In this document: in pieces, positions 53,032-64,000 of the stretch | Layout of the letters: each line of letters begins with the position of its first letter | Numbering within the stretch: position 1 is the stretch's first letter | Origin: Amycolatopsis coloradensis | Lineage (GTDB): Bacteria; Actinomycetota; Actinomycetes; Mycobacteriales; Pseudonocardiaceae | Direction of reading: 5' to 3' | Length of the DNA stretch: 64,000 bases | NCBI RefSeq assembly: GCF_037997115.1 | Contig: NZ_CP150484.1 | Coordinates: forward strand, 2,622,594 to 2,686,593 | Position numbers and translations under genes: made by a program | Notes under the pieces: model-generated | Told to the model about the DNA's origin: nothing | Databases searched by the model: none | Seen by the model: the letters and a program-made list of their open reading frames with translations, nothing else

Positions 53032-53946
53032 ATGAAATTCGGTCTGGTCGTCCCTACTTATCGGTCCATCCTCGACGCCGGGCGCACCGCGCCGGAAATG
53101 GTCGCGATCGCGGTCGAAGCCGAACGCCTCGGCTTCGATTCGGTCTGGGTCGGTGACACGCTCGCGAAGGCGCCCATCGATTCGTTGACGTTGCTCGGCG
53201 CGTTCGCCACCAGAACCGAGCGGGTCACTCTCGGCACCGCCGCGCTGCTTCCGGCGTTGCGGGATCCGCTGCTTTCCGCGAACGCGATCCTCTCGCTCGA
53301 CCTGCTCAGCCAGGGCCGGGTCACGCTCGGCGTCGGCGCGGGGTTCGCCGGCCGCAGCGAACCCGAGTTCGCCTTCACGCGCGTGCCGTGGGAACGCCGC
53401 CGCGCCCGGCTCGACGACATCGTCGCGCTGTGGCGGCACGTCTGGAGCGGGAAGAGCGGCCCCTTCCACGGTGAGGTGCTGCACTACGACACGCTTCCGG
53501 AGTACCCGGAACCACACCGACCGGGTGGTCCGCCGGTGTGGCTGGCCTCGTTCACCCCGGGCGCGCTCCAGCGGGCGGGACGCCTTTACGACGGCTGGCT
53601 GCCGTATCCGCCCGACGTCGCGGATTACGCCGACGGGCTCGCGAAGATCCGCGAAGCAGCTGTACGTCCCGTGACGCCCGCGTTGTTCGCGACAGTGCTC
53701 ATCGAGGAGGACCCGATCCGGGCCCGCGAGCGGCTGGAGGACTACGCGCAGCGGAATTACGGCGTTCCGCTGGACTTCGTCGAGAAGATCCAAGTGCAGA
53801 TCGCGGGCAGCCCGGCGCAGGTCGCCGACAGGTTGCGCGAATATCAGGACGCGGGCGCCGAACACGTGCTGATCCGGATCGCGACGCAGGAACCGGCCGA
53901 GTTCGACGAACAGCTTCCGAGGGTCGCCGACGCCTTGCCCCGGTAA
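53032..53946 (+). CDS. LLM class flavin-dependent oxidoreductase
   Basis: The 304-residue TIM-barrel enzyme is of the luciferase-like monooxygenase family and would use FMN or F420. It has KFGLVVPTYRSILDAGRTAPEMVAIAVEAERLG in segments, then FDSVWVGDTLAKAPIDSLTLLGA, ERVTLGTAALLPALRDPLL and GRVTLGVGAGFAG. The final PAQVADRLREYQDAGAEHVLIRI is the typical C-terminal helix. The XRE/MmyB regulator is divergent and may control it. It is not closely related to the TIGR03621 gene elsewhere in the window. Substrate unknown. Confidence 0.86.
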   Translation: MKFGLVVPTYRSILDAGRTAPEMVAIAVEAERLGFDSVWVGDTLAKAPIDSLTLLGAFATRTERVTLGTAALLPALRDPLLSANAILSLDLLSQGRVTLGVGAGFAGRSEPEFAFTRVPWERRRARLDDIVALWRHVWSGKSGPFHGEVLHYDTLPEYPEPHRPGGPPVWLASFTPGALQRAGRLYDGWLPYPPDVADYADGLAKIREAAVRPVTPALFATVLIEEDPIRARERLEDYAQRNYGVPLDFVEKIQVQIAGSPAQVADRLREYQDAGAEHVLIRIATQEPAEFDEQLPRVADALPR

Positions 53947-53987
53947 TCGCGCGGCGGACTGTCGGTGCCCCCACGTAGGCTGGGACG

Positions 53988-57557
<3,570 letters not shown>

Positions 57558-57565
57558 GGAACTCC

Positions 57566-57649
57566 GAACACGCGTGATCGGAGACGGAACTCGCGTGCTG
57601 GGAAGCCGAACTCGCGTGCTTGAAGGCCGAACTCGTGTGATGGGCCGAG
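57566..57649 (+). repeat. Four tandem 21-bp repeats between mfd and the SurA-like lipoprotein gene
   Basis: Units begin exactly 21 bp apart at 57566, 57587, 57608 and 57629, with a consensus like GAACTCGCGTGCTxGAAGxCC. Units 2 and 3 differ at only a few positions, and units 1 and 4 are more diverged. The block starts eight bases after the mfd stop. It holds no inverted repeat of note, so it is not a simple terminator. Confidence 0.75.
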
Positions 57650-57712
57650 CCCGAATCGCGACTTACGACCTGGTTCTCTCGCCGGGGCCGGTATGAGAGG
57701 GTAGGCCCTGTG

Positions 57713-58717
57713 ATGCGGATCATGGGGCGCCGTCGCGCGCTGGTCGGGGTTCTTGCCGGTTCTCTCCTTCTCGCCGGATGCAACGCCGGACCCGGGCAGG
57801 TCGGTGCGGCGGTGATCGTCGACGGCAGGACCGTTTCGGTGGATCGCGTGCAGCAGCTGATCGACAAGGCCGTTCGTGAGCACCCGTACGGGCAGCAGCT
57901 CGCCAAGGAGCACAAGCTCGACCTCGTCGGCCGTGAGATCGTCCGCCAGGAGATCCTGCACGACCTCACCAAGCGCGCCGCTCAGCGGGAAGGCATCGGG
58001 GTCGACGAGTCCCTCGTGGTGAACGCGTTGCAGAACGATCCACTGGCGAAGCCGATGGAGGCCAACCCGCAGGACGACCCCGAGCTCAGTGTCGAGCAGC
58101 TCGTGGCGCGGGTGCGGGACCACCGCGAGGCACTGGTCGACGCGGCGCTGCAGACCCAGCTCGCGATGAAGTACCTGGACAAGCTCACCGTCACGTTCGA
58201 TTTCAGCTCGGTCTCCTCGACCGACGCCACCGGTGGCGACTCGGACAAGCTGCGCGAGCAGGCGATCGAGAAGGCCCGCCGCTTCGCCGCCTCGCCGAAC
58301 GCGGCCGCCGAGCTGATCGCGCAGGACCAGCAGACCTCCGACACGCAGGCGGGCACCGGCCAGAAGCTGCCCGCCATGCAGTCGCCCGCGACCGCGGCCA
58401 CCGTCCTGTTCGGTCTCGAACCCAACACCGTCGCCGCCTTCAAGCCGACACCGCAGCAGCCTCTGTGGGTCGTCGTCGTGGTGCGTGAGCGGACCGCGGA
58501 CAAGCCCGTCGCGTCGGACCAGGCCGCGCAGCCCACTGCCCAGCAGCTGGCCAAGATCGGTGTCCGGCTCCTCCAGCCTGACCTCGACCAGGTCGACCTC
58601 AAGGTGAACCCGCGCTACGGCGTGTGGGATGTTGTCGACATGGACCTCGCGCCCAACGAAGTTTCGAAGAAGGGCATCGTGCTGCCTGTGCACGGTGCCG
58701 CCCCGCAAAACCCGTGA
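57713..58717 (+). CDS. SurA N-terminal-domain lipoprotein (peptidyl-prolyl isomerase-like chaperone)
   Basis: The 334-residue protein has a signal peptide with lipobox LLAGC (Cys about 23 residues from the ATG). A SurA_N_3 domain follows: VIVDGRTVSVDRVQQLIDKAV and LVGREIVRQEILHDLTKRAA. The region corresponds to extracytoplasmic chaperones such as SurA/PrsA, but a recognisable parvulin active site is not clear. It probably assists folding of exported proteins at the membrane. GTG at 57710, ATG at 57713 or ATG at 57722 may start it. It overlaps mazG by four bases (GTGA), so the two are co-translated. In M. tuberculosis the position after mazG holds LpqU instead. Confidence 0.82.
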   Translation: MRIMGRRRALVGVLAGSLLLAGCNAGPGQVGAAVIVDGRTVSVDRVQQLIDKAVREHPYGQQLAKEHKLDLVGREIVRQEILHDLTKRAAQREGIGVDESLVVNALQNDPLAKPMEANPQDDPELSVEQLVARVRDHREALVDAALQTQLAMKYLDKLTVTFDFSSVSSTDATGGDSDKLREQAIEKARRFAASPNAAAELIAQDQQTSDTQAGTGQKLPAMQSPATAATVLFGLEPNTVAAFKPTPQQPLWVVVVVRERTADKPVASDQAAQPTAQQLAKIGVRLLQPDLDQVDLKVNPRYGVWDVVDMDLAPNEVSKKGIVLPVHGAAPQNP

Positions 58718-59637
58718 CCGCTGCCGTCGTCGTGATCGCCCGCGGTGCGACACTGCCCGCCGCGGCACTCCCGATCTTGCGGAGCAGCACGGCCGTGTAC
58801 GCGGCTTCCGATGTCGATCCCGAGGTCGTCGGGGTGCCCGCGCTCGGTGACACGCAGGTGCGCGACCTCGTGCTCATCGCCGGTTCGCGAAGGGAACCGA
58901 AGGCCGCGGCGCTGATCAGGTCGGGCGCGCGGGTGATCGAAGCGCCCGTTCCGCCGCTGGTCGAGGCCGCCGAGGTGATGGACCGTCTCCGCTCACCGGG
59001 TGGATGCCCATGGGACGCCGTCCAGACTCACGAGTCGCTGCGTCAATACCTGGTCGAGGAGACCTACGAGCTGCTCGACGCGATCGAGGAGGGCGACCGC
59101 GTCGCCTTGCGTGAGGAACTCGGTGACGTCCTGCTTCAGGTGCTGTTCCACGCGCGCGTCGCGGTTGAGGACGCCGACGATCCGTTCGGGATCGACGAGG
59201 TCGCTTCCGAGCTGGTCGCGAAACTCGTCGGACGTCATCCGCATGTCTTCGCCGACGCTCCCCGGGTCGAGACCGTCAGCGACCAGAACCTCAAGTGGGA
59301 AGAACTGAAGCAGGCCGAGAAGAGCCGTCAGTCCATTGTGGACGGTGTCGCGCTCGGTCAGCCCGCCGTGGCGCTCGCCGGGAAGCTCGGCCAGCGCAGC
59401 GGCCGGGCCGGGATCCCGCTCGACCTGTTCCCCGACGGTTCCGAAGCGGCCGCCCAGCTGTTCCGGGTGGCCGCGACCGCGCGCCGCGCGGGGATCGATC
59501 CCGAAGGCGAGCTCCGTGCCGTCGCGAAGCGGTTCGCCCGCGACATCCGCGCCGCCGAACAGGCCGCACGCGACGCGGGTCTGGAGCCGACGACGCTCGA
59601 GGCCGACGGCTGGCGCAAGTTCTGGCCGGGTTCCTGA
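58714..59637 (+). CDS. mazG: Nucleoside triphosphate pyrophosphohydrolase MazG
   Basis: The 307-residue enzyme removes pyrophosphate from non-canonical or excess NTPs, preventing mutagenesis. The EExxE...EExxD metal-binding pattern is in YLVEETYELLDAIEEGD then ALREELGDVLLQVLFHARVA. The core begins with RLRSPGGCPWDAVQTHESL (about residue 90), and RHPHVFAD and SDQNLKWEELKQAEK follow. The first about 90 residues are an actinobacterial extension beginning with AAVVVIARGATLP. It starts at GTG 58714 inside the preceding lipoprotein stop. A 12-bp hairpin lies downstream. Confidence 0.93.
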   Translation: MTAAVVVIARGATLPAAALPILRSSTAVYAASDVDPEVVGVPALGDTQVRDLVLIAGSRREPKAAALIRSGARVIEAPVPPLVEAAEVMDRLRSPGGCPWDAVQTHESLRQYLVEETYELLDAIEEGDRVALREELGDVLLQVLFHARVAVEDADDPFGIDEVASELVAKLVGRHPHVFADAPRVETVSDQNLKWEELKQAEKSRQSIVDGVALGQPAVALAGKLGQRSGRAGIPLDLFPDGSEAAAQLFRVAATARRAGIDPEGELRAVAKRFARDIRAAEQAARDAGLEPTTLEADGWRKFWPGS

Positions 59638-59671
59638 GGGACACGGGCCGGCGCTCACGTGCGGCCGAGGG

Positions 59672-59698
59672 GTGCCGCGAAAGCCACTTTCGCGGCAC
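59672..59698. terminator. Twelve-bp hairpin after mazG
   Basis: GTGCCGCGAAAG (59672-59683) pairs perfectly with CTTTCGCGGCAC (59687-59698), with three unpaired bases between. It lies 35 bp after the mazG stop and should end the mfd-surA-mazG transcript. There is no U-tract. Confidence 0.7.
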
Positions 59699-59821
59699 GG
59701 TCGCTGAACGCCGCGTGAGGTGAGCCGGCCGTGGAGCCTCCGGCCCGCCGACCGGCCCTCGGCCGAGGCGCTGTGACACAGGACACAATCGGGTGAGAAC
59801 CGGTTCGGCGATCTCGGCGTC

Positions 59822-60373
59822 TTGCCGGATGTGAAAGGAACGGAACCGGACGAAGAGCAGCTCGTCCGCCGCACGGCCCGAGGTGACCGCGCGGCGTTCG
59901 AGGAGCTCTACCGCCGCACGTCGCCGTGGCTGGCCGTGCGCCTGCGCCGTCGCTGCGCCGACGATCAGATCGTCGCCGAGGTGATGCAGGAGACCTACCT
60001 CGCGGTCTGGCGCGCGGCGGGCGCGTTCGCCGGTTCCGCCGTCGGCGGGAGCGCCGTGGGCTGGCTGTGGACGATCGCCGCGCGGCGGCTGGTCGACGCC
60101 TTCCGCCGCCGGGCGCGGCACGCGCAGCCGCTGCCGGTCGCGGAAAGCACCGTCGCGCCCGCCGCCGAGGACGAGGCGCTGGCCGGCGCGGTCGGCGACC
60201 ACGTCGGCGACGCGCTGCGACGCCTCGCGCCCGAACTCCGGCAGGTCCTGCAGGCCATGGTGCTCGACGGGCTGACCGTCCGTGAGACCGCGGTCCTGCT
60301 CGGCCTGCCGGAAGGAACCGTCAAAACCCGTGCCAGGCGGGCTCGGATCGCGATGCGGGAGGCGCTGTCGTGA
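59822..60373 (+). CDS. ECF-type RNA polymerase sigma factor
   Basis: The 183-residue sigma factor has region 2, EQLVRRTARGDRAAFEELYRRT with VMQETYLAVWRAAGAFAG for -10 recognition, and region 4, RQVLQAMVLDGLTVRETAVLLGLPEGTVKTRARRARIA, for -35 recognition. Start is TTG 59822 or GTG 59831; neither has a clear ribosome binding site. It overlaps the anti-sigma gene by four bases. It probably directs its own operon and is held inactive by the membrane anti-sigma until a signal is sensed. The target promoter motif was not identified. Confidence 0.92.
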   Translation: MPDVKGTEPDEEQLVRRTARGDRAAFEELYRRTSPWLAVRLRRRCADDQIVAEVMQETYLAVWRAAGAFAGSAVGGSAVGWLWTIAARRLVDAFRRRARHAQPLPVAESTVAPAAEDEALAGAVGDHVGDALRRLAPELRQVLQAMVLDGLTVRETAVLLGLPEGTVKTRARRARIAMREALS

Positions 60374-61185
60374 ACAAGGAACACGTGTCCGAACAGCTCC
60401 TCGCCGGTTACGTCCGCGGGGACGACGGCTTGGCCGGCGACGAGGTCTGGGCGGTCGAAGCCCATCTCGAATCGTGCGCGGAATGCCGGGGGAGACTGTC
60501 CGCGCTCAGCCTTCCGGCGCTGTCGGCGCTGGTGGACGACGTCTGGGCCGGACTGGGGCCGAAGCTCGCCGAAGCGGGCCCGAGCCCGCTGCGGTTCCGG
60601 TGGGCCGGACGGCTGCACACCTGGGTGACTCCGGTGATGCTGCCGTGGCTGGTGATGATCGTCCTGATCCCGGCGCTGGGCTTCCTGCTGGACTCGCTCG
60701 GGTTCACCGGATCCAAGGGCTACTCGTTCGTCCAGCTCTTCTCACCGGTGCTGCCGGTGCTCGGGGTCGCGGTGTCGTGGGCCAAAGGGCTCGATCCCGC
60801 GTACGAACTCGTCACTTCCACGCCGAGGGCCGGGCTCTACCTGTTGCTGCGCCGGACGACGGCGGTTCTCGCCGTCGTGTTGCCGATACAGGCCCTCGCG
60901 GGCTGGCTCGGCGGTGGCGGATTCGGGCTCGGCCTCCTGCCGAGCCTGGCCTTCACCACCGGGACGCTCGCGCTCGGCGGTGTGATCGGAGTGGCGCGGG
61001 CGGCCTACGTCCTCACCGGGGTCTGGATGGCGGTGATCTTGGCGCCCGCGGTGGCTTCGCAAGGGCGCGCCACCGCGCTCGAACCCCGGCTGCTCCCGGT
61101 GTGGGGCGCGATCTTCGCGCTGACCGCGGTCGTGGTGGTGCTCCGGCGGAGCGTCTTCGGCCTGCTCACCGGATCCGAACGATGA
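60370..61185 (+). CDS. Membrane anti-sigma factor with zf-HC2 domain
   Basis: The 271-residue protein has a zinc-binding anti-sigma N-terminus, VEAHLESCAECRGRLSAL, with the H-x3-C-x2-C pattern (about residues 32-39). A hydrophobic region with about six transmembrane segments follows from residue 88. The usual anti-sigma has a single membrane pass, so this one has a large membrane sensor domain. The GTG overlaps the sigma stop by four bases. It precedes ABC transporter genes in the same operon. Loss of zinc or a membrane event could release the sigma factor; the signal is unknown. Confidence 0.88.
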   Translation: MNKEHVSEQLLAGYVRGDDGLAGDEVWAVEAHLESCAECRGRLSALSLPALSALVDDVWAGLGPKLAEAGPSPLRFRWAGRLHTWVTPVMLPWLVMIVLIPALGFLLDSLGFTGSKGYSFVQLFSPVLPVLGVAVSWAKGLDPAYELVTSTPRAGLYLLLRRTTAVLAVVLPIQALAGWLGGGGFGLGLLPSLAFTTGTLALGGVIGVARAAYVLTGVWMAVILAPAVASQGRATALEPRLLPVWGAIFALTAVVVVLRRSVFGLLTGSER

Positions 61186-61199
61186 ACGAAGGGGAGAAC

Positions 61200-62006
61200 A
61201 TGATGCGTGCTGTCGGGGCCGCGGAGGTCGCACCGACGACCTACGCGTGGCAGATCAAGGCGGAGGGACTGAAGGTCCGGGTCGGCAAACGCAAGTTCGC
61301 CGTGAACGGGCTCGACCTGGAACTCGGCACGGGGGTGCACGGTCTGCTCGGTCCGAACGGGGCGGGCAAGACCACGCTGATCCGGGCACTGGCGACGGTG
61401 CTCCGGCCGGCGGAGGGAGGGCTGGCGCTGCTCGGTGAATCCGTCGGGGGGTTCACCGATCAGCGCCGCCTGCGCCGCCGTATCGGCTATCTGCCGCAGA
61501 ATTTCGGTTTCTACAAGCGGTTCACCGTCCGCGAGTTCGTCGAATACATCGCCTGGCTGAAGGAGATGTCCAAACAGGACATCCCGGCCGCGGTGCAGCG
61601 GTCGATCGAGCGGGTCGGCCTCGCCGATCGGGCCGACGACCGGATGAAGACGCTGTCCGGCGGCATGGTGCGGCGGGTCGGGATCGCGCAGGCGATCGTG
61701 AACGATCCGGACATCCTCCTGCTGGACGAGCCGACCGCCGGGCTCGACCCGGCACAGCGCGTGCGGTTCCGCGATCTCCTTCAGGAAATCGGCCGCGACG
61801 CCTGCGTCGTCGTCTCGACACATCTCGTCGAGGACGTCGCGACGGCCTGCACAGACGTCGTCCTGTTCGAAAACGGGAAACTCGTCTTCCAGGGGACACC
61901 GGACGAGCTGGCCGCGGCCGGGAGTGAGGAGTACGTCGGCGACAGCCCGATCGAGCGCGGTTACTCGGCGCTGCTCGGGCAAGAACCGGGGAGGGGGAAC
62001 TGGTGA
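61200..62006 (+). CDS. ABC transporter ATP-binding protein of the sigma-factor operon
   Basis: The 268-residue ATPase has complete motifs: Walker A GPNGAGKTT (about residue 49), Q-loop in GYLPQNFGF, signature LSGGMVRRVGIAQ, Walker B LLLDEPTAGLDP and H-loop STHLVEDV. It belongs with ABC-2-type exporter or bacitracin-like transporter ATPases. AAGGGGAG lies upstream of the ATG at 61200/61203; an earlier ATG at 61182 overlaps the anti-sigma stop. It overlaps the next membrane gene by four bases. The transported substrate is unknown. Confidence 0.9.
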   Translation: MMRAVGAAEVAPTTYAWQIKAEGLKVRVGKRKFAVNGLDLELGTGVHGLLGPNGAGKTTLIRALATVLRPAEGGLALLGESVGGFTDQRRLRRRIGYLPQNFGFYKRFTVREFVEYIAWLKEMSKQDIPAAVQRSIERVGLADRADDRMKTLSGGMVRRVGIAQAIVNDPDILLLDEPTAGLDPAQRVRFRDLLQEIGRDACVVVSTHLVEDVATACTDVVLFENGKLVFQGTPDELAAAGSEEYVGDSPIERGYSALLGQEPGRGNW

Positions 62007-63376
62007 ACACGCGTGTCCTGCGGACCGAACTCCGCCGTTCCATCGCCCCTTGGGCCACCCTCGCCATCCTCGTCGTCGCGTTCGGATTCCTGTATTCGTT
62101 CAGCGGGCCGTGGTCGAAGGCACCGATCGCCTGGGACGAAAACTGGGTGCCCGCCGCGGCGTGGAGCCGGTTCCTGCTGGTGTTCCTGTGGCCGATCGCG
62201 ATCGGCGCCGGGGCCATCCAAGGCATGCGGGACAGCCGGTCAGGGATGGCCGAACTGCTCACTACGATGCCACGGCCCCCCTGGCACCGGGCGGCGAAAC
62301 TCGCCGGTGCGCTGGGTGGCCTGCTGGTGCTGGGCTACCTGCTGATCTTCGCCGTCGGTGCCGTACAGGTGGTCTTCAGCGGCGCGTTCTTCACCTTCGG
62401 CTGGCTGCCGATCGTCGTGGTCGGCGCGCTCGCGATGCTCGCCGGCGCCTGGATCGGACTGGGAATCGGCCGGTTGCTGCCGCATCCACTGACCGCGCCC
62501 GCGGTGGCCGTCGCCGCTCTCGTGACCGTGCTCGTGCTCCAGATCGCCGGGTCGAAGGGCAGCGTGCTCGTGGGCGCTGTTCCGGCCTGGGTCTCTTCGC
62601 TTTCTCCCGCGATGGACGTCACCAACGATCCGTTCACCACCACCGCTAGCCGGGTGGATCTCGGGCAGGGGGTCTGGCTCGCCGGACTTGCCGTGACCGG
62701 ATTCCTTCTGCTGGCGGCCCGCTCCAAGCGGGCGAAGGCACTCTCCGTCGTCCCCGCGCTGGTGGCGGTCGCGATCGCGATGCCCGTCCTGCCCGCGACC
62801 TACGCCGAGGCCAAGACCGTCGACCCGCGTGCGACGGCGCTGGTCTGTGACGGCCCGGTCTGCGTTCCCCGCCTGCTCGAGCCCGAACTCGCCCGTCTCG
62901 CCGGGCCCGGAAAGGAAGCTTTGCGGCTCTTGGGAACCTTGCCGGACGCGCCGGTCAAGGTCACGGTGATGGACCGGCGGCTGGACTTCGACGAGGAACC
63001 GCCGCGTGCCGCGGACACCGTCTTCGTCGACCTGCTGGATTGGTCCGTCCGTTCGGCCCTGAATTCGGACGACATGAAGCGGACGCTGGTCGCCGGCGCC
63101 GGGACGCCGACCTGCTACACCGTCCACGGTGTCGACAGGTCCTTCATGGACGAAGTCACCGCGCGGTCGATCACTTCGAGCTGGCTCCTCGGTGAGTGGG
63201 AGATGCTCAATGGGTCGTGGCTGAGCGACGACAAGAAGAACGAGGTCCTCCGCGATTGGGAGACCTTCCGTGCCCTGCCGCCCGACGTGCAGCGCACGCG
63301 GGTCATCGCGCAGCGGCAGGCGGGCCTGACCTGCCAGGGCAACCAGCTCGACATCCTCCTCGGCCGCGCCCGATGA
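62003..63376 (+). CDS. Membrane protein, putative ABC transporter permease subunit
   Basis: The 457-residue protein has six or so hydrophobic segments in the first about 250 residues, then a mostly soluble C-terminal region of about 200 residues with two Cys pairs (ALVCDGPVCVPR and TPTCYTV). It starts TRVLRTELRRSIAPWATLAIL and shows an RDSRSGMAELLTTMPRP loop resembling ABC-2 permeases. The large domain after the membrane part is unlike typical permeases and may be extracytoplasmic. GTG start and stop both overlap neighbours by four bases (GTGA and ATGA). It is inferred to partner the preceding ATPase. Confidence 0.75.
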   Translation: MNTRVLRTELRRSIAPWATLAILVVAFGFLYSFSGPWSKAPIAWDENWVPAAAWSRFLLVFLWPIAIGAGAIQGMRDSRSGMAELLTTMPRPPWHRAAKLAGALGGLLVLGYLLIFAVGAVQVVFSGAFFTFGWLPIVVVGALAMLAGAWIGLGIGRLLPHPLTAPAVAVAALVTVLVLQIAGSKGSVLVGAVPAWVSSLSPAMDVTNDPFTTTASRVDLGQGVWLAGLAVTGFLLLAARSKRAKALSVVPALVAVAIAMPVLPATYAEAKTVDPRATALVCDGPVCVPRLLEPELARLAGPGKEALRLLGTLPDAPVKVTVMDRRLDFDEEPPRAADTVFVDLLDWSVRSALNSDDMKRTLVAGAGTPTCYTVHGVDRSFMDEVTARSITSSWLLGEWEMLNGSWLSDDKKNEVLRDWETFRALPPDVQRTRVIAQRQAGLTCQGNQLDILLGRAR

Positions 63377-64000
63377 GGTGGGCGGTGCTGTACGCGCGCT
63401 CGCGCGCCATGCCGGCCTCATTCGCGGCGCTGGCGGCGAGCATGGCGGTGATCTGGTTCCTGGCGCGCGACCGCTGGTCGGAGATCCCGGTTTCCCTGGC
63501 GCTCCTGGTGGCGATCGCGGTGACCGCCATCGGCCTCAGCGGGCAGGACATCGATCTCGACCGGGCCGCCGCGATCCGCTGGGCGCCCCGCCGCGTCCTG
63601 CATCTCCTGCTGATCGGCGGCCTCGGCGCCGGTGCCGTGCTGCTGCCGCGGCTGTGGGAAGCGGAGCGGGTCCCAGCGGAGATCATCGTGCGGAACGCGA
63701 GTGGGCTACTCGGTCTCGCCGGGATCGCCGCGGTGCTGTTCGGCGGGGCCTTCGGGTGGACGTTGCCGCTGGCCGGGTTCGCGGTCGCGTTCGTGGTCTG
63801 GGCCACCACGCCGGGCACGGAGAGCGTGCATCTGGTGATCACCTGGCCCTTCCAGCCTGCCGGAGTCGCCGAAGCGACGTGGACCGCCGTGGTGCTCGCC
63901 GTGGCCGGTTTGGGGACCTACGCGGTCTACGGTGCCCGGATCGCCGAGACCGAGGAACGACAGCGCCGCCGCCTCGAGGATCGCGGTCGCCAGGGTCAGC
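63373..64000 (+). CDS. Membrane protein, truncated by the window edge
   Basis: At least 209 residues of an integral membrane protein are visible, and the frame is open at the right edge. About six hydrophobic segments occur, such as FAALAASMAVIWFLA, LALLVAIAVTAIGLS and LLGLAGIAAVLFGGAFG. The region after the last segment is charged, with AETEERQRRRLEDRG. The ATG overlaps the preceding stop by four bases, so it belongs to the same operon and is probably a second membrane subunit of the ABC transporter. No further identification is possible from this part. Confidence 0.8.
   Translation, partial: MRWAVLYARSRAMPASFAALAASMAVIWFLARDRWSEIPVSLALLVAIAVTAIGLSGQDIDLDRAAAIRWAPRRVLHLLLIGGLGAGAVLLPRLWEAERVPAEIIVRNASGLLGLAGIAAVLFGGAFGWTLPLAGFAVAFVVWATTPGTESVHLVITWPFQPAGVAEATWTAVVLAVAGLGTYAVYGARIAETEERQRRRLEDRGRQGQ

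Noticed and set aside
57566..57649. CRISPR-like array.
   Set aside because: The 21-bp units are directly adjacent with no spacers, and no cas genes are present.

Overview
The window is high-GC actinobacterial DNA, most likely from the Pseudonocardiales and probably Amycolatopsis or a close relative. The indications are dense GC-rich coding with GTG starts, an RpfB-type resuscitation factor, a protein-O-mannosyltransferase, F420/LLM-type oxidoreductases, a TIGR03086 (mycothiol-type DinB fold) protein, DUF3558 lipoproteins and many starts with a TAnnnT box 6-8 nt upstream, as in leaderless actinobacterial transcripts. The genus is inference. No phage, insertion sequence, CRISPR array or biosynthetic gene cluster was seen.

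Layout. 1-13.2 kb is accessory metabolism: a GAF regulator divergent from an aldehyde dehydrogenase-DUF779 pair, a divergent TIGR03086/MOSC-TetR unit, a secreted GH20 hexosaminidase with a DasR-like operator, a propionyl-CoA synthetase, a membrane Ser/Thr kinase and two lipoproteins. From about 13.3 to 59.6 kb runs a housekeeping backbone whose order (pmt, rsmI, pabB, metG, tatD, rpfB, rsmA, ispE, FAAL-like ligase, pth, rplY, prs, glmU, TetR, mfd, mazG) matches what I recall of the M. tuberculosis Rv1002c-Rv1021 region. Insertions interrupt it: a QsdR-like regulator with quinone oxidoreductase, a GH25 protein, a PadR-regulated DrrAB-type exporter, a DUF222 protein plus acetyltransferase, a riboswitch-controlled MetN-like gene, two DivIVA-domain miniproteins, a GGDEF protein, a desaturase, a NUDIX/isochorismatase pair, a two-component system and others. 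The right edge (59.8-64 kb) is an ECF sigma/anti-sigma/ABC transporter operon that runs out of the window.

How genes work together. The backbone covers translation (metG, rsmA, rsmI, pth, rplY, tRNA-Gln), PRPP and UDP-GlcNAc supply (prs-glmU), isoprenoid and folate precursors (ispE, pabB), repair (mfd, mazG) and cell-wall remodelling (rpfB, pmt). Small regulator-plus-target modules are set between these, several with visible operators.

The most unusual locus is 29.3-30.6 kb. A SAM-I/IV-type riboswitch with a clear pseudoknot precedes a lone MetN-like protein that keeps the Walker A motif and a C-terminal NIL domain but lacks the Q-loop Gln, catalytic Glu, D-loop and H-loop His, and has no MetI or MetQ partner nearby. 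It may be a SAM-controlled methionine-sensing protein rather than a transporter. A second striking feature is a family of long perfect inverted repeats between genes, including a nested structure at 11325-11522.
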